Translations under genes and position numbers: made by a program
Source: Gari tellinella
Lineage: Eukaryota; Mollusca; Bivalvia; Cardiida; Psammobiidae
DNA length: 64,000 nucleotides
Direction: 5' to 3'
NCBI GenBank assembly: GCA_922989275.2
Contig: OV277867.1
Span: 496,001 to 560,000 of the forward strand
The notes under the pieces: generated by a model
Databases searched by the model: none
What the model was told of the DNA's origin: nothing
What the model saw: the letters and a program-made list of their open reading frames with translations, nothing else
Shown: positions 1-10,288 of the stretch, one piece after another
Layout of the letters: each line of letters starts with the position of its first letter
How positions within the stretch are numbered: position 1 is the first letter of the stretch

Positions 1-61
1 TAGTGCTTTGCGTTTGCGTACGTTTGCGTTTAAACGGGAAAGAATAACAGATTCTCCACTG
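1..61 (+). mobile_element. Family A MITE, right end, cut by window edge
   Basis: This is the right terminal part of a family A element: the GTTTGCGTTTAAACGGGAAA arm followed by the terminus ending TTCTCCACTG and a TA. The rest lies outside the window. Confidence 0.85.
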
Positions 62-117
62 TAACACGGTGTCTATTCATGCTACATTGTATACGACTGT
101 TCCACGGTGTATATGTA

Positions 118-480
118 TAGCGGAGATGACGTTATTATTTTCCATTTAATCCCAGGCGTAACGCGGCGTCTGATCAGGACCCAAACTGTTTGACACTTTG
201 ATCAATATTTATGAAGTTATATACAACCTTAAATCTAACTATGAAACGTGTCTTGCAGACAACAATAATGAAGCAGACGACAATAAAGCGATGAAGGGAT
301 AAAAATCTCCCGAATAATTTGATCATGAAAGGGTTGAATGCAAACGAAACGCCAACCCATTTCAACTGTTGACGACTATTTTCAGTGACAAACAGGTTTG
401 AGTCTAATGAGACGCCGGGTTATCCGGTGCCGGATCTGGCTCCACACTACATTTGCAAAGGAAATAATAATTTTAGCATA
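118..480. repeat. Degenerate E and A MITE fragments
   Basis: A decayed A-like terminus (near 118-147) is followed by an E-like half core (GTAACGCGGCGTCTGATCAG, then AAACTGTTTGACAC), then the E body motif GCAGACGACAAT near 275. A mutated A-type core lies near 395-460, followed by the family A arm TAAACGCG. The fragments are too decayed to give exact boundaries. Confidence 0.55.
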
Positions 481-729
481 AACGCGTTTATTTTGCAAGA
501 ATAATGACTTCTCTTTTGTATATATATTTATGAGAATTCGAGGTCCCAGTAAAAGACATTGTTCTCTAATCAATAAAAGTGCATTAACTAGTATTCTATT
601 GTTTGTCATGTCAGACATACATATTGTCAGCTTCACTAGATGGAATTGCATTCACCCTGTGTACGTCCACGTATAACTTGACTAGCATATGCGACATGTT
701 ACGATCCAGATCGTCAGAATGTCCAACAG

Positions 730-840
730 TGTGGATCCTGATGAGACGCCACACTACGCGGCGTCTCATCTGGATCCAAACTGTTTGCAAAGGTAATCAC
801 TGCGGGACATATCCGCTGCTAGCATGCAAAGAGTTATAAT
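730..840 (+). repeat. Core I palindrome, GATGAGACGCC subtype
   Basis: A hairpin GTGTGGATCCTGATGAGACG / CGTCTCATCTGGATCCAAAC is followed by TTTGCAAAGGTAATCACTG and a GCATGCAAAGAGTT end. The same flank and core recur at 61085-61210 and, mutated, at 24118-24260. It is a distinct core I subtype that reads GATGAGA instead of GATCAGA. Confidence 0.6.
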
Positions 841-1270
841 GTAAATTGTCTAGTCTACAGACTGGTTTACTGGCCAAGTCAAATAAACACGATACGACCA
901 AGAGGCTTTACAGTCGGACAAGCGTTGCCAATAATATTCCAGGTCAACAGACATTGTCCAACACATTTTACAATACTTGCTAAATCTATTTATTATATGC
1001 CTTCGAGTGATATCGAGCGTTTCCGCGTGTATTTGCAGAGTAAAATACAAGAGTCTGTATCAGCCACCTTGTATCAGCCACTTTGTATTTTACTCTGACC
1101 TCGCTTTCGATTTGACGTGACGTCATTTACGTACATGTACGAGTGCCGCGTTATTCTTTGTGACATACAAAAAATCTTGTTCTGCTTCAAATAACTAATA
1201 AATTTTGGATATAAAATGATTTAAACAACTATTTAGTTGTTTCTGGTTTGTATTCAAGGCATATAATAAA

Positions 1271-1441
1271 CACATCACCAGTTGGCAGTGCGCAACAGAG
1301 TGTTGCATTTAGCTCTCGACGTTTTTGGCGGAAACAACCGATCAGACTCGCGCCAAGGCGCTCGTCAGATCGGTTATTTCCGCCAAAAACGTCTCGAGCT
1401 AAATACATCACTCTGTATCGCACTGTCAACTGGTAATGTGT
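1271..1441. repeat. Foldback element with ~80-bp arms
   Basis: The arms start CACATCACCAGTTG and end CAACTGGTAATGTG. They share the inner segment GACGTTTTTGGCGGAAA with its reverse complement, around a centre GCGCCAAGGCGC. Mismatches are scattered, so the fold is old but nearly complete. No coding content and no transposase. Confidence 0.75.
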
Positions 1442-1587
1442 ATGTATCAATCTAATTCAGAAGATTGAATGTGTTTCTTTTTATTTCATTTATATGTGCA
1501 AATGTATTAGATACAGTCGAAATCTAACCACTGAACCACCGAACCACCCGATCCGGAATTTATTGATTTTCCACCACAATATATTTA

Positions 1588-1742
1588 AGGAATAATTCGA
1601 ATATTTATTGTTTTCATGGAGGGATGGAAAAAAACCCTGGTCACACTGTATGAAACTGCGAAGCGGTTTCATACAAAAGTGTGAACAGGTTTTTTTTTCA
1701 TACCTCCATGAATACAATAAATATTCCGAATTATTCCTTATA
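1588..1742. repeat. Foldback element with ~70-bp arms
   Basis: The left arm begins AAGGAATAATTCGAATATTT and the right arm ends with the near-exact reverse complement AAATATTCCGAATTATTCCTT (minus one base). The centre is GAAACTGCGAAGCGGTTTC. It is unrelated to the foldback just upstream apart from its architecture. Low-complexity T runs interrupt the arms. Confidence 0.75.
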
Positions 1743-2205
1743 ATTTAATAGCACTTCTGAATTTAAGAAAGTAGTTAAATAGAAAATCTGACGCGAATGT
1801 TCTTTTTTAACGCTTTTAAAACGTAGGTTGTAGTCCCTCCGCCATATATATTTTCCGCCAAAACGCGACGTTGTTATGTAGTAACGCCGACGTCAATGAC
1901 GTCATTTGGCATCTTGCTTTATGCAGCGCTTGTGAAGAGCAGTTAGACTAAGGGAAAGTAGTTCCTGACAAGGCGTGGCCTGAATTTTATTTTTTTCATG
2001 GAGTTATGAAACAAAAGTTACAGCCAATCACAGCTAACCAAATGTAATGAAAACAAACAATATTAAATTATTGCAGAATGACAAACAGTGCAGATCCTTT
2101 TCATAGTGTACATTGTACACTTTTTCTTGATTGGAACGATCGTTCTATTCACTACTAAGCCAACACTGTATATAACAGTAAACCTATCTATTACGACCAC
2201 TAAAT
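1743..2205. other. Unassigned AT-rich stretch
   Basis: No gene, RNA or recognised repeat. TGACGTCA-type palindromes occur at about 1117 and 1900, but nothing beside them supports a promoter. Confidence 0.4.
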
Positions 2206-2210
2206 TGTGT

Positions 2211-2375
2211 TACAGTGGAGAATCTGTTATTCTTTCCCAATACACGCGTTTACGCTAAAACTATTACTTGCAGTGCAAACAGTTTGGAGCCAGATCAGAC
2301 GCCGGGTAACCCGGCGTCTTATCAGGCTCCAAACTGTTTGCCACCAAGATAAACAAGAATTATCAACAATAAATT
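2211..2375 (+). mobile_element. Family A MITE, 3' truncated
   Basis: It begins TA-CAGTGGAGAATCTGTTATTC and contains the complete core I palindrome centred on GGGTAACCC. It stops soon after the ACCAAGATAAACAAG segment, so the right third and right terminus are missing. Confidence 0.85.
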
Positions 2376-2465
2376 ACTGTATATTATGGTTCAATTTAGG
2401 ACAAACGTAATTCTGTCTAACTTTCGTCTCCTTTTCAGTTGCAGCTAGAAAAAATCTTGACTGTT

Positions 2466-2712
2466 TTAACCCATTAGCCCATAAATACGCCTTTTCACGC
2501 CTCTAATTTATTCCTTACTGAAGAAAATAGTTCCATTTTATAAGATCATGAACATATATTACAGTAAATAATTTCTATTTATTAGCAGAAAGTAGCTTAA
2601 AGCAGGCTGAAAGTAAAGCATAATGCGCCTTAATGCGCATTCTGCTTTACTTTCAACCTGCTTTTAAGTGGTTAGCTGTTTTCAAAATTAGAAACAGGCT
2701 ATGGGGTAATGG
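2466..2712 (-). mobile_element. Family C MITE
   Basis: TTAACCCATTAGCCCATA opens the element. The tract TTATTCC...GAAGAAAATAGTTCCA precedes the core II palindrome CTTAAAGCAGGCTGAAAGTA ... CTTTCAACCTGCTTTTAAG, and the element ends in AAACAGGCTATGGGGTAAT. The final TTAA is degraded. Confidence 0.8.
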
Positions 2713-2837
2713 AAACATATTCGTGTTTGGGCAATAAACCATCCACTATTTCATAACATATCACACAAATCCAACACAATCTACTTTGGCCTGTCAAAAT
2801 GGTAATGATTAAACCAAGAGTGTTTTACTGTTTAGTA

Positions 2838-3285
2838 CGGTGTCCTGTTAGGACCGCTACTTTTTCTGATTTTCAATTTTATTAAAACGCCGAAAAAAGA
2901 TGCGAGAATGCAACGAGGCATTCTCGCATCTTTTTTCGGTACTTTTGGACCTCAAATCCTATAGTATTCTATTGTCCAAAACGTCGAAAAAAGATGCGAG
3001 ATTGCAACGGTACATTCTCGCATCTTTTTTCGGCCTTTTAAAAAAACGTCGAAAAAAGATGCGAGAATGTAATTTGCAATCTCGCATCTTTTTTCGATAC
3101 ATTTTCTATACCAATCCTATAGTAATCTATGGTAGAAAACGTCGAAAAAAGATGCGAGAATGAACCCTTGCAATCTCGCATCTTTTTCAGAGCCAACAGC
3201 GACACGTGGTCTAACGTCGAAAAAAGATGCGAGAACCTAACAGGACACATCGATCTCGCATCTTTTTTCAATGCGGTGTCGAAGC
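2838..3285 (+). repeat. Array of five GATGCGAGA hairpins (copy 1)
   Basis: Five successive hairpins lie at about 2889-2940, 2981-3033, 3046-3096, 3139-3189 and 3213-3270. Each has arms built on CGAAAAAAGATGCGAGA and its reverse complement around a 4-20 nt loop. The array opens with GTGTCCTGTTAGGACC, and the loop of the fifth hairpin carries the complementary CCTAACAGGACAC, so the array is itself bracketed by a 13-bp inverted repeat. An inverted second copy lies at 25466-25904. The short frames through it are repeat artefacts. Confidence 0.9.
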
Positions 3286-3289
3286 TTTT

Positions 3290-3870
3290 TGTTCCGGGTC
3301 CGTTTTGTTCCCACTGGATGGGATAGGGATAAAACAACTATAAAGTTATAACGCATGTGTTTGGCAACAGACTGCGTCACTGAGAATGGAGACTCTTATC
3401 CGTCATTATTTTTATCAGAACTACTCCTATGATGAGATCCTGGGTCACCTGGTAAATGAAACAGGGATAAACATATCGTAAGTAACGTAGAGTAAAGATG
3501 AATTTTAAAATGTTCGTTTAAATTGAGTTTTCTTCAATGAAATTCCGGCCGGTCTCGAAAACACATGACAAATTAACAACCGTCATGTTTTTAACACTTG
3601 ACTTATAAAATCACACTTTGGCATTATAATTGGGAAAATAAACACACACTGTCAGTATACTGTCCGGTTAATAGCCTCACAATTTAACGCAAAGTATCGA
3701 TCTACCTCTGGTAAAAGAGTGGGTGGGGCATTTTTAGCGTGATTTGTAACTGCACCCTGTATATCCTACCCTAGATTGCATTAATTGATTAGATGATCAT
3801 CCTAGTTATTCCCATTGATTGAACCCAATTTGGAAACAATGATAAAAAATCCAAAAGTGTGAGGTAACGA
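3290..3870. other. Unassigned unique-looking sequence
   Basis: No convincing exon, RNA gene or repeat family was recognised here. Confidence 0.4.
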
Positions 3871-4022
3871 GTCGTTTCGGCCCTGAGTCGTTTCGGCCTA
3901 GGTCTTTTCGACCTGTTTTTAGGGGTGGGTCGTTTCGGGCAATTTGGTTGGTCGTTTCCGCCTCAGCCCATTTGGTGAGTCGTTTCGGCCTATGCCCATT
4001 TGGTGAGTCGTTTCGGCCTATT
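3868..4022 (+). repeat. Short tandem repeat GAGTCGTTTCGGCC
   Basis: Several imperfect copies of GAGTCGTTTCGGCCTA, spaced about 14 to 33 bp, with a longer unit containing CCCATTTGGT at the right. A related reverse-strand motif (GGCCGAAACGACCC) occurs at about 7258. Confidence 0.75.
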
Positions 4023-4059
4023 ATTTCAGTAATGTATAGTAACATAATTATGAAGCACA

Positions 4060-4262
4060 ACCTCGTTCCCTCATCAACATATTGTAAAAAAACAGAGTAG
4101 ACCCTGATCGTGCCCTCATCAACATACTGTATAAACAGAGTATATAGAAACTGATCGTTCCCTCATCAACATACAGTAAAACAGAGTAGACCCTGATCGT
4201 TCCCTCATCAACATACTGTAAAAACAGATTAGACCCTAATCGTTCTATCATCAACATCAGAG
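4060..4262 (+). repeat. ~40-bp tandem repeat, about five units
   Basis: The unit contains CCCTCATCAACATACTGTAA and ACAGAGTAGACCCTGATCGT. Five imperfect units lie head to tail. A single inverted unit lies at 5676-5710, at the other end of the long-inverted-repeat element. Confidence 0.85.
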
Positions 4263-5715
4263 ACTTTAAAAGCCAGAGATACACGGCTCGAATGATTTAT
4301 ACATACGAGACCGTTGAGCGAGATTTCGCGAGAACAGGTCATCGCGAGTTATATAAGCTTTAGCGACGATCGGGAAAAAAGTCGATATTTGGAATTACTT
4401 ATCAGTTGCTGCGTTAATACGGTCTACAGTTATTTTACAATACAAACATTCCTTAAAGAAGCCTCTTTTTCGAGGTTTAACACAAAAGAATAATAAGAAT
4501 AAAGTCCGAGCATCAATTAACCCCTCTGCGCACCGCACACACGTTAATTAGTGTTTGGAAAATGCCGATTCAATGAAAAGTGACGGCAGTTTGCACGAAG
4601 GTGTGAATGGACCCATGGGTGGCCTCATGAAAATTTAATTTATAGCAAAATGCGTGGACAGATTGACATGAAAATTTCGCCATAACTGTATCTTAATATG
4701 AGCTACATAGACAACCCATTCTTATTCATGTTTGAATGTTCAAACTGCTGTTTAAGCGTTTACGGCAAGGCGATATTGCATCGATCTTCAATCGAAGTAC
4801 CAGTGGGTGGCCTCAATAAAATTTAATTTATAGCAAAATGCGTGGACAAATTGACATGAAAATTTCGCCATAACTGTATTTTAATATGAGCTACATGGAC
4901 AACCCATTCTTATTCATGTTTGAATGTTCAAACTGCTGTTTAAGCGTTTACGGTAAGGCGATATTGCATCGATCTTCAATCGAAGTACCAGTGGGTGGCC
5001 TCAATAAAATTTAATTTATAGCAAAATGCGTGGACAAATTGACATGAAAATTTCGCCATAACTGTATTTTAATATGAGCTACATGGACAACCCATTCTTA
5101 TTCATGTTTGAATGTTCAAACTGAAGTTTAAGCGTTTACGGCAAGACGATATTGCATCGATCTTCAATCGAAGCACCAGTTGGTGGCCTCAATAAAATTT
5201 AATTGATAGCAAAATGCGTGGACAGATTGACATGAATATTTTGCCAAAACTGTATCTTAGTTTGAACTACATGGATAATTCATTCTTATCCATGTTTGAA
5301 TGTTCATACTGAAGTTTTAAGCGTTTACGGCAAGACGATATTGAATCGATCTTCATTTGTTTGGAACTTACCAGCAACCACGCAGTGCACGTATCTTCCG
5401 TTGAGCCAGGAATACACTTTCTCGGTTTAATCCACAACTCATATTTTGGTTTCACTCGATTAGTATCACAAAATATTGTATAAAAACGAAAGAAAGTCAA
5501 TATTTATAAGTCAACTGGTCGATATGTGTATTTTTTCCCATTATCGCGACGCTGTCATTACCTGTGCTGGTCACGTGACCGCATCGACATACGTCACTGC
5601 CTCTCAACGGACACCTGTTATATGGGGAAAGAAGGAAAATAAGGGAGCCGTGTATCTCTGGCTTTTAAAGTCTCTGTCAACATACTGTGAAAACAGAGTA
5701 GACCCTGATCTGATA
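4240..5715. mobile_element. Long-inverted-repeat element with internal 188-bp tandem array
   Basis: The left segment AGAGACTTTAAAAGCCAGAG (about 4258) is mirrored by CTCTGGCTTTTAAAGTCTCT (about 5657). Further inside, CGACGATCGGGAAAAAA is mirrored by TTTTTTCCCATTATCGCGAC. Total length is about 1.45 kb with diverged arms of roughly 150 bp. The interior is filled largely by the tandem array annotated separately. No transposase frame was found, so it is probably non-autonomous. Confidence 0.65.
4615..5358 (+). repeat. Tandem repeat, ~188-bp period, four units
   Basis: Units start at about 4617, 4804, 4992 and 5180 with GGTGGCCTCAATAAAATTTA. They share TTGACATGAAAATTTCGCCA and end ATCGATCTTCAATCGAAG. 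The middle two units are almost identical and the outer ones more diverged, the usual pattern for unequal exchange. Confidence 0.9.
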
Positions 5716-5869
5716 AAGACATAATAGTTATAAATCTGAATTGATGTAATGTCTTTTAAAAGCACCCTTATCCTGAACCACCATTGGTTTTGCATTAAGG
5801 CACGAACCTGCAACCTAAGCAATGTGTTCAGATATATTAGTTGAGAATAGTTTAAATCATGAAACTGTT

Positions 5870-6238
5870 AATTGACAATTTCCATATCCAATTAAGTCTA
5901 GGCAATTTGACTATTATGTGTTGATTTTAACAATAAATTGCAAAATGACAAACAGTGCCATGGAGAAATCACAGTGATTTCTCCATGACAGTGCAGACCC
6001 GGATCAGGGAGTTCCTGAAGGAGCCCTCAGCTACTCTGGCCAGGTTCTTCACTGTTTGCATAGGGCAAGCGTAATCTTCACATGTACACTGTTTGTTAAT
6101 TACGATTGTACTGGTCCATAGAGTTGAGTGTGTTAACAGCGGGGCATTAAAGCAATTAATCATTTGCCACGTGCCACCACTTGAAGCGCTGCGTGTCGGC
6201 AAAGTATGTTGGATATGAGGCAGACTCCGCGTGTTAAC
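5870..6238 (+). mobile_element. Family B MITE carrying a palindromic micro-insertion
   Basis: The B body runs ATTGCAAAATGACAAACAGTG, core I hairpin (GGATCAGGGAGTTCCTGAAG and a degraded right arm), TTCACTGTTTGCATAGG, then the end GTGTGTTAA. A 29-bp palindrome flanked by 7-bp direct repeats interrupts the core at 5959-5987. Confidence 0.75.
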
Positions 6239-6239
6239 A

Positions 6240-6860
6240 CCTTCATTAATTGACTAACAAAAAAGATGTATATCGAATTGGTAGGCATCTGTAGCAGCAT
6301 ACAAGTGTAAGTTTAAGAAATAGTTAGTAAATATATTGGTGTAGTTCTGTGTTATATGTGGTTGTATATATATCTCTTGTAGTATTAAAGTCTATATACG
6401 AAGAGTATATTGTCATAAAGTTGAAAATGGAAGTTGTCTTAATTGAATGCTGGGAAAATTGGTTCAACAGTACGTTAGTAGTGACTGGAAAACGTGTTCT
6501 GTACAAACAGTGTAGACCCAGGTCTGAGGGCTTATAAACATGATATATCAGGGTCTGCGCTATTTGGCATTTTATGATAAAATTTATAAATCCAAATGCA
6601 ATAAAACCAACAACTGTGTAGGACCAATGATTTATATTAGCTAATTACATGGTCTCTGGTAGGACTAACGAAAGATGTCGGAGCACTGCCTCTTCTTACA
6701 TTCTGTTAAAAAGTGCTTTGAAAGGAAATTACAAAACAATATCGATAGCAGTGTCTGGCAGTTTGCACCCAGATCAGTCAAGACAGAACGTGCTATCTGC
6801 TCAGGATCCACACTGCAAATTTTAGGATTATCGCCTACGGCTTGTTAAGAAAAATCTAAG
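6240..6860. other. Unassigned, with degenerate core I hairpin
   Basis: No gene recognised. A weak hairpin CAGTTTGCACCCAGATCAG ... GGATCCACACTGCAAA lies at 6760-6825. The rest is AT-rich without a repeat signature I can name. Confidence 0.4.
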
Positions 6861-6863
6861 TAA

Positions 6864-6969
6864 CAGTGAAACCTCTACATTACATTCCCTAAATTCTATT
6901 TTATACATGTATAAATAAATCCATTAATTAGCCTTCTTTAAAAAGTTGTAATAGAGAGGCTTTACTGTA
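6864..6969 (+). mobile_element. Family D MITE, internally deleted
   Basis: Left end CAGTGAAACCTCTACATTAC and right end AGTTGTAATAGAGAGGCTTT-ACTG match the D termini, but the core II palindrome is missing. Confidence 0.6.
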
Positions 6970-7374
6970 TTTGATTATAATTTGATCTGTATGTTATCTA
7001 TTACACCGCATCGTAAGTGCCAACTGGAAACACTGTGGTGAAACACTTTACATCAGTGGCCGACGTGACAGGGCGAACAAATTCTATAATATTTACTTTA
7101 TCACCCGAAAGCAACTTGCAAATCATTATTTTTAGGGAATACATATCACAGTGACAGATAATGTTTAAGAACGTTTTAGGACAACATATTTTTTCTGAAA
7201 CTTTAATAAATCACATAGAAAAAATAAAATGGGCCGAAAAAACCAACCCCTTAAAAAGGCCGAAACGACCCGGAATCAAGTGTGATAATATGTTCCCAAA
7301 ATCGTTAAAAATCTCTATTCTAACAGGAACTAATATGAAATGTATATGTATATAGGTTCCTGATTCTAATAAAA

Positions 7375-7625
7375 CGGACGTAGTCGAGTGGTAAAACGCC
7401 CACTTACGACGTCAGGGGTTGTGAGTTTGATCCCCTGTCAGACCAAATCCTTGGGATGAGAATATATACCGAGATCCGATGTATAAGTGCTTTACACTGG
7501 GCATCTAAAAGGACCAGAGAACTCTTTCGATAATAAGAGTAGGGCATCACGCCTGGGTTCTCTGTACCCGCTCCCCTCTCTTAGGGGCGTCCAATTAGCC
7601 CATAGATGGCAGAAACGGACATCAA
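7375..7625 (+). mobile_element. tRNA-derived SINE
   Basis: A tRNA-like head has a box A-like TAGTCGAGTGGTAAAACGCC (7381-7400) and a box B-like GAGTTTGATCCCC (7433-7445), followed by a non-tRNA body with GTATAAGTGCTTTACACTGG and GCCTGGGTTCTCTGTACCCG. This is pol III promoter architecture with about 170 bp of body. The tail and target duplication are unclear. Confidence 0.75.
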
Positions 7626-7659
7626 CAAACTAAAGAAAGATTTATTGTTATTTATTTAC

Positions 7660-7960
7660 TAAGAGGTTTTTCATTAATCTGGATCAAAACTAACAGACAG
7701 AAATTATTTCAATTTTGACGAAATATTTGCAGTCTCCACACGTTCACATCAGACATTTTTATTCCTTAATCTGGATCAAAACCAATAAAATTACCACCCA
7801 CACACCCCCATGTATTTAATGGACATAAATAGAAGAGACTTTTATATGCTAATCTGGATCCAAACTAACCATGACAGTTATAATTGTAATTTTGACGAAA
7901 TATTTGTGCAGACGCCACATATCTACACAAAACCAATGGAATCTCCATAAAAGAGAATTT
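7660..7960 (+). repeat. Imperfect direct repeats with AATCTGGATC motif
   Basis: TTAATCTGGATCAAAAC / CTAATCTGGATCCAAAC plus AATTTTGACGAAATATTTG recur at roughly 90-110 bp intervals. Divergence is high. Confidence 0.6.
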
Positions 7961-8239
7961 TATTTATTTACTCTTCTCAATGCAGAAAATGATTTACTGA
8001 TTGGATTTTTGCTAAAGCTGATCTGTATCACAAAAAGAAGCGTCTGATGGATGCAGACATAAAATTAAAATTTCAGAAGCGCCTTTCAAAATTGACAACT
8101 GCTAATTTCATTTTCAACTGCAACTTTCAGATTAATAAACGTTTTAATTTGATCACTTTAAATGTTCATATATTATGCTGAATTCAAAGTACTAAGGGTA
8201 AATAAACAACAATAAGTCATTAACAAAAAAATATATTTT

Positions 8240-8395
8240 AGTTCGGTAATAAAAAATGGGTGGTAGGGAAATTGTACGGGTAAAAATGGGGGGTAGGAAA
8301 AATGTACGGGTAGCGAAACGTCCAGGGTAAAAACACCCTGGGTAGCAAACTGAGAGGCGTGAACGCAACAGGGTAGCAAAAAGTCCAGTAACTGT
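8240..8395 (-). repeat. Short tandem repeat (GGGTAG-rich)
   Basis: Imperfect units around GGTAGGGAAATTGTACGGGT, GGTAGGAAAAATGTACGGGT and GGGTAGCAAA. Overlapping minus-strand frames through it are repeat reading frames. Confidence 0.65.
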
Positions 8396-8399
8396 TTTC

Positions 8400-8950
8400 A
8401 CCATATAGTATTTCCTTTAGACTAATACTTCGATGTTTATTCTTCAATGTAGAAATCTACTAGTAAATTGGGGGGACTGATCAACATAACACAGGTTTAC
8501 ACTTTGAATTGCGTTTTATCACAAGTGATACCTATCGACTTCAGGTTTTTGAAACAGCTATTTTGACTTTAGATTTTTTAAATAACTATTTTGACTTCAG
8601 TTAAATCTATATCTACATGTAGATTCAAAAGAAGATCCATGTCCAACCATTACCAACTCACCAATAATACCCAAGCTCAGTTTGACCTTGACCTTGACCT
8701 GATTTGAACTTAGAAAAGATTCACAATACATGTACATGTATATTGTCAAGGATGCTACCGGGGGCATAAGCGTTTATTGAACGCGCAGTCTTGGTTTTTT
8801 GTGTGACAACTCCAATAATTTAAGTTACAATGATCATCGTAAACATAGCCACTGCATAGAAAATTACATCTTTTACTTTGACCATAGCTTCCTTCTAGCT
8901 TAGAAATGTTATGAAACTTCACACACTGGTTAACCGTCTTCAAAATAATG
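8400..8950. other. Unassigned sequence
   Basis: No exon, RNA gene or recognised mobile element. One short GACCTTGACCTTGACCTG run lies near 8683. Confidence 0.4.
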
Positions 8951-8954
8951 ACCA

Positions 8955-9455
8955 TTAACCCTTTACCCCATAGCATGATTCTAGTTTTAATAACAGGTGA
9001 TAACTTAAAGCAGGTTAAAAGTAAAGTAGAATGCGCATTCTGCTTTACTTTTAGCCTGCTTTAAGCTAAATTATCTACTAGGATATAGAAAATATTTTGT
9101 ATGGTACTCATTCGGATTCCTTGAATTGGAACTTATATTTTTAACACATTCAACCCTAGAGCCAAATATACTCATCCGTTTAAAAAAAAAGAGTAAAGAG
9201 TACATGTGTCCTATGCAAACAGTGTAGACCGAGATCAGAGGACTCCCAAAGGAGCCCTGTGAACAATGTCTGCACTGTTTGTAATTTCACAACATATAGC
9301 AGAAAATAACCATATAAAGTCATAAATAGACTAAACCGAATAGGAAATTGGATTTGTCCATTAAAAGTTTCAGGGGTGAATGTGTTAAACTGTTAATCAT
9401 TAATGGAGGAATAAATCAAAGGCATAAACATGTGTATTTAAGGGTAATGATTTAA
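8955..9455 (+). mobile_element. Family C MITE interrupted by a family B MITE
   Basis: The element opens TTAACCCTTTACCCCATAGC and has a short core II hairpin (AAAGTAGAATGCGCATTCTG). It reads through GAATTGGAACTTATATT up to 9140, then resumes at 9389 with AATGGAGGAATAAATCAAAG and ends GGGTAATGATTTAA. The gap is exactly one B element. Confidence 0.85.
9141..9388 (-). mobile_element. Family B MITE nested in family C
   Basis: It runs from TTAACACATTCAACCCTAG to GTTTCAGGGGTGAATGTGTTAA (positions 9367-9388). The core hairpin is CAGTGTAGACCGAGATCAGA ... GTCTGCACTGTTTG. The host C sequence is continuous across it with one TTAA, as expected for TTAA target duplication. Confidence 0.85.
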
Positions 9456-9699
9456 GGCTCTATTGACTTTCACAGTTGAGTGTTGGGCTCTGTGTGGGTC
9501 AGAGGGAAAAATTAGGGTCAGTCAGGTTACCGGAAACACAGGTATTTTTTCATTTGGCCTAAGCAGTAAGCAGAAGAATATATGTTTGGAGACAGAAAAA
9601 TTGGTTTGGTTTTCAGAGACATTGTTTTGTTTTGTTTCTTTAAAGCTTACATGGCCTTATCCTGTAATCCTTTTTTTGACACTACTCCTGTAAATTAAA

Positions 9700-9880
9700 G
9701 TCAAACTTCAATATCTCTATCTGGTTTAAGTCAAACATATCCTAATTAAAATTTAAACGTGGCTAAGCCACATTTTAACTTTGAAATAAGGATATGTTTA
9801 ACTTAAACGAGGCCAAAATAATGAAACTCATTTCTGGAATTAACTTATTAAGGAAATGTTAAATTAAGGCAAACTGAAGA
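9700..9880. repeat. Small foldback with TCAAACATATCC arms
   Basis: GGTTTAAGTCAAACATATCC is mirrored by GGATATGTTTAACTTAAAC, with an inner palindrome GTGGCTAAGCCAC. Outer TTCAATATC / CAAACTGAAGATA ends are weakly inverted. A relative with AGTCAAACATACC arms lies at 11590-11790. Confidence 0.6.
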
Positions 9881-9927
9881 TAACACAATTTGACTGTACA
9901 TGTACTTATAATTTTACCTGACTACAG

Positions 9928-10056
9928 AAAGAGAATGTGTTACTGAGTGAGATGGATGCCATGGGACAGATCATTGGGAACATGCAGGAACAGAATACCA
10001 GGCTGTTACAGCTGCTCAGAGAGAAAGATGATGCCAAATTCAAACTGATGTCTGAT
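9928..10056 (+). pseudogene. Bre1-like exon, coiled coil
   Basis: This 43-codon block is intact. It follows CTACAG and precedes GTGAGT. It reads with segments [22 protein letters not shown] and [13 protein letters not shown], which match the conserved Bre1 coiled-coil region (LLSEMD...MQEQN.RL...LREKDDANFKLMSE). The exon ends in phase 0, consistent with the next block. It is the best preserved part of the locus. Confidence 0.85.
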
Positions 10057-10288
10057 GTGAGTAAAGTTAAGCACAGTGTATACATCTTTAACACGAATAC
10101 CATGTAGCATAATGAAACTTCTAGCCAGGTAATGACAAGGTCACTATCTGCAATGAAGCTTCATTGTATTGATATGTGGCTTGCCTATAAACTTTTGTAA
10201 GAAATGCACTTGTGTACAGTGCTGCAGTGTAGGATTATTAGCAGATAATGAAATTGTTCTGCAATTAATGTGTTTGCACTTTATATAC

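Noticed and set aside
1100..1910. TGACGTCA sites as a cAMP-response promoter
   Set aside because: Two isolated palindromes without a nearby gene, TATA or initiator; chance is enough. Family E elements also contain GACGTCA.
2838..3285. CRISPR-like array (regularly spaced GATGCGAGA repeats)
   Set aside because: The repeats are alternating inverted arms forming hairpins, spacers are conserved between the two copies, and the sequence is eukaryotic.
4615..5358. CRISPR or coding tandem repeat
   Set aside because: 188-bp direct units without spacers and without an open frame; an ordinary tandem repeat.
7375..7460. Stand-alone tRNA gene
   Set aside because: Box B is GTTTGATCC rather than GTTCGANTCC and a 170-bp SINE-like body follows.
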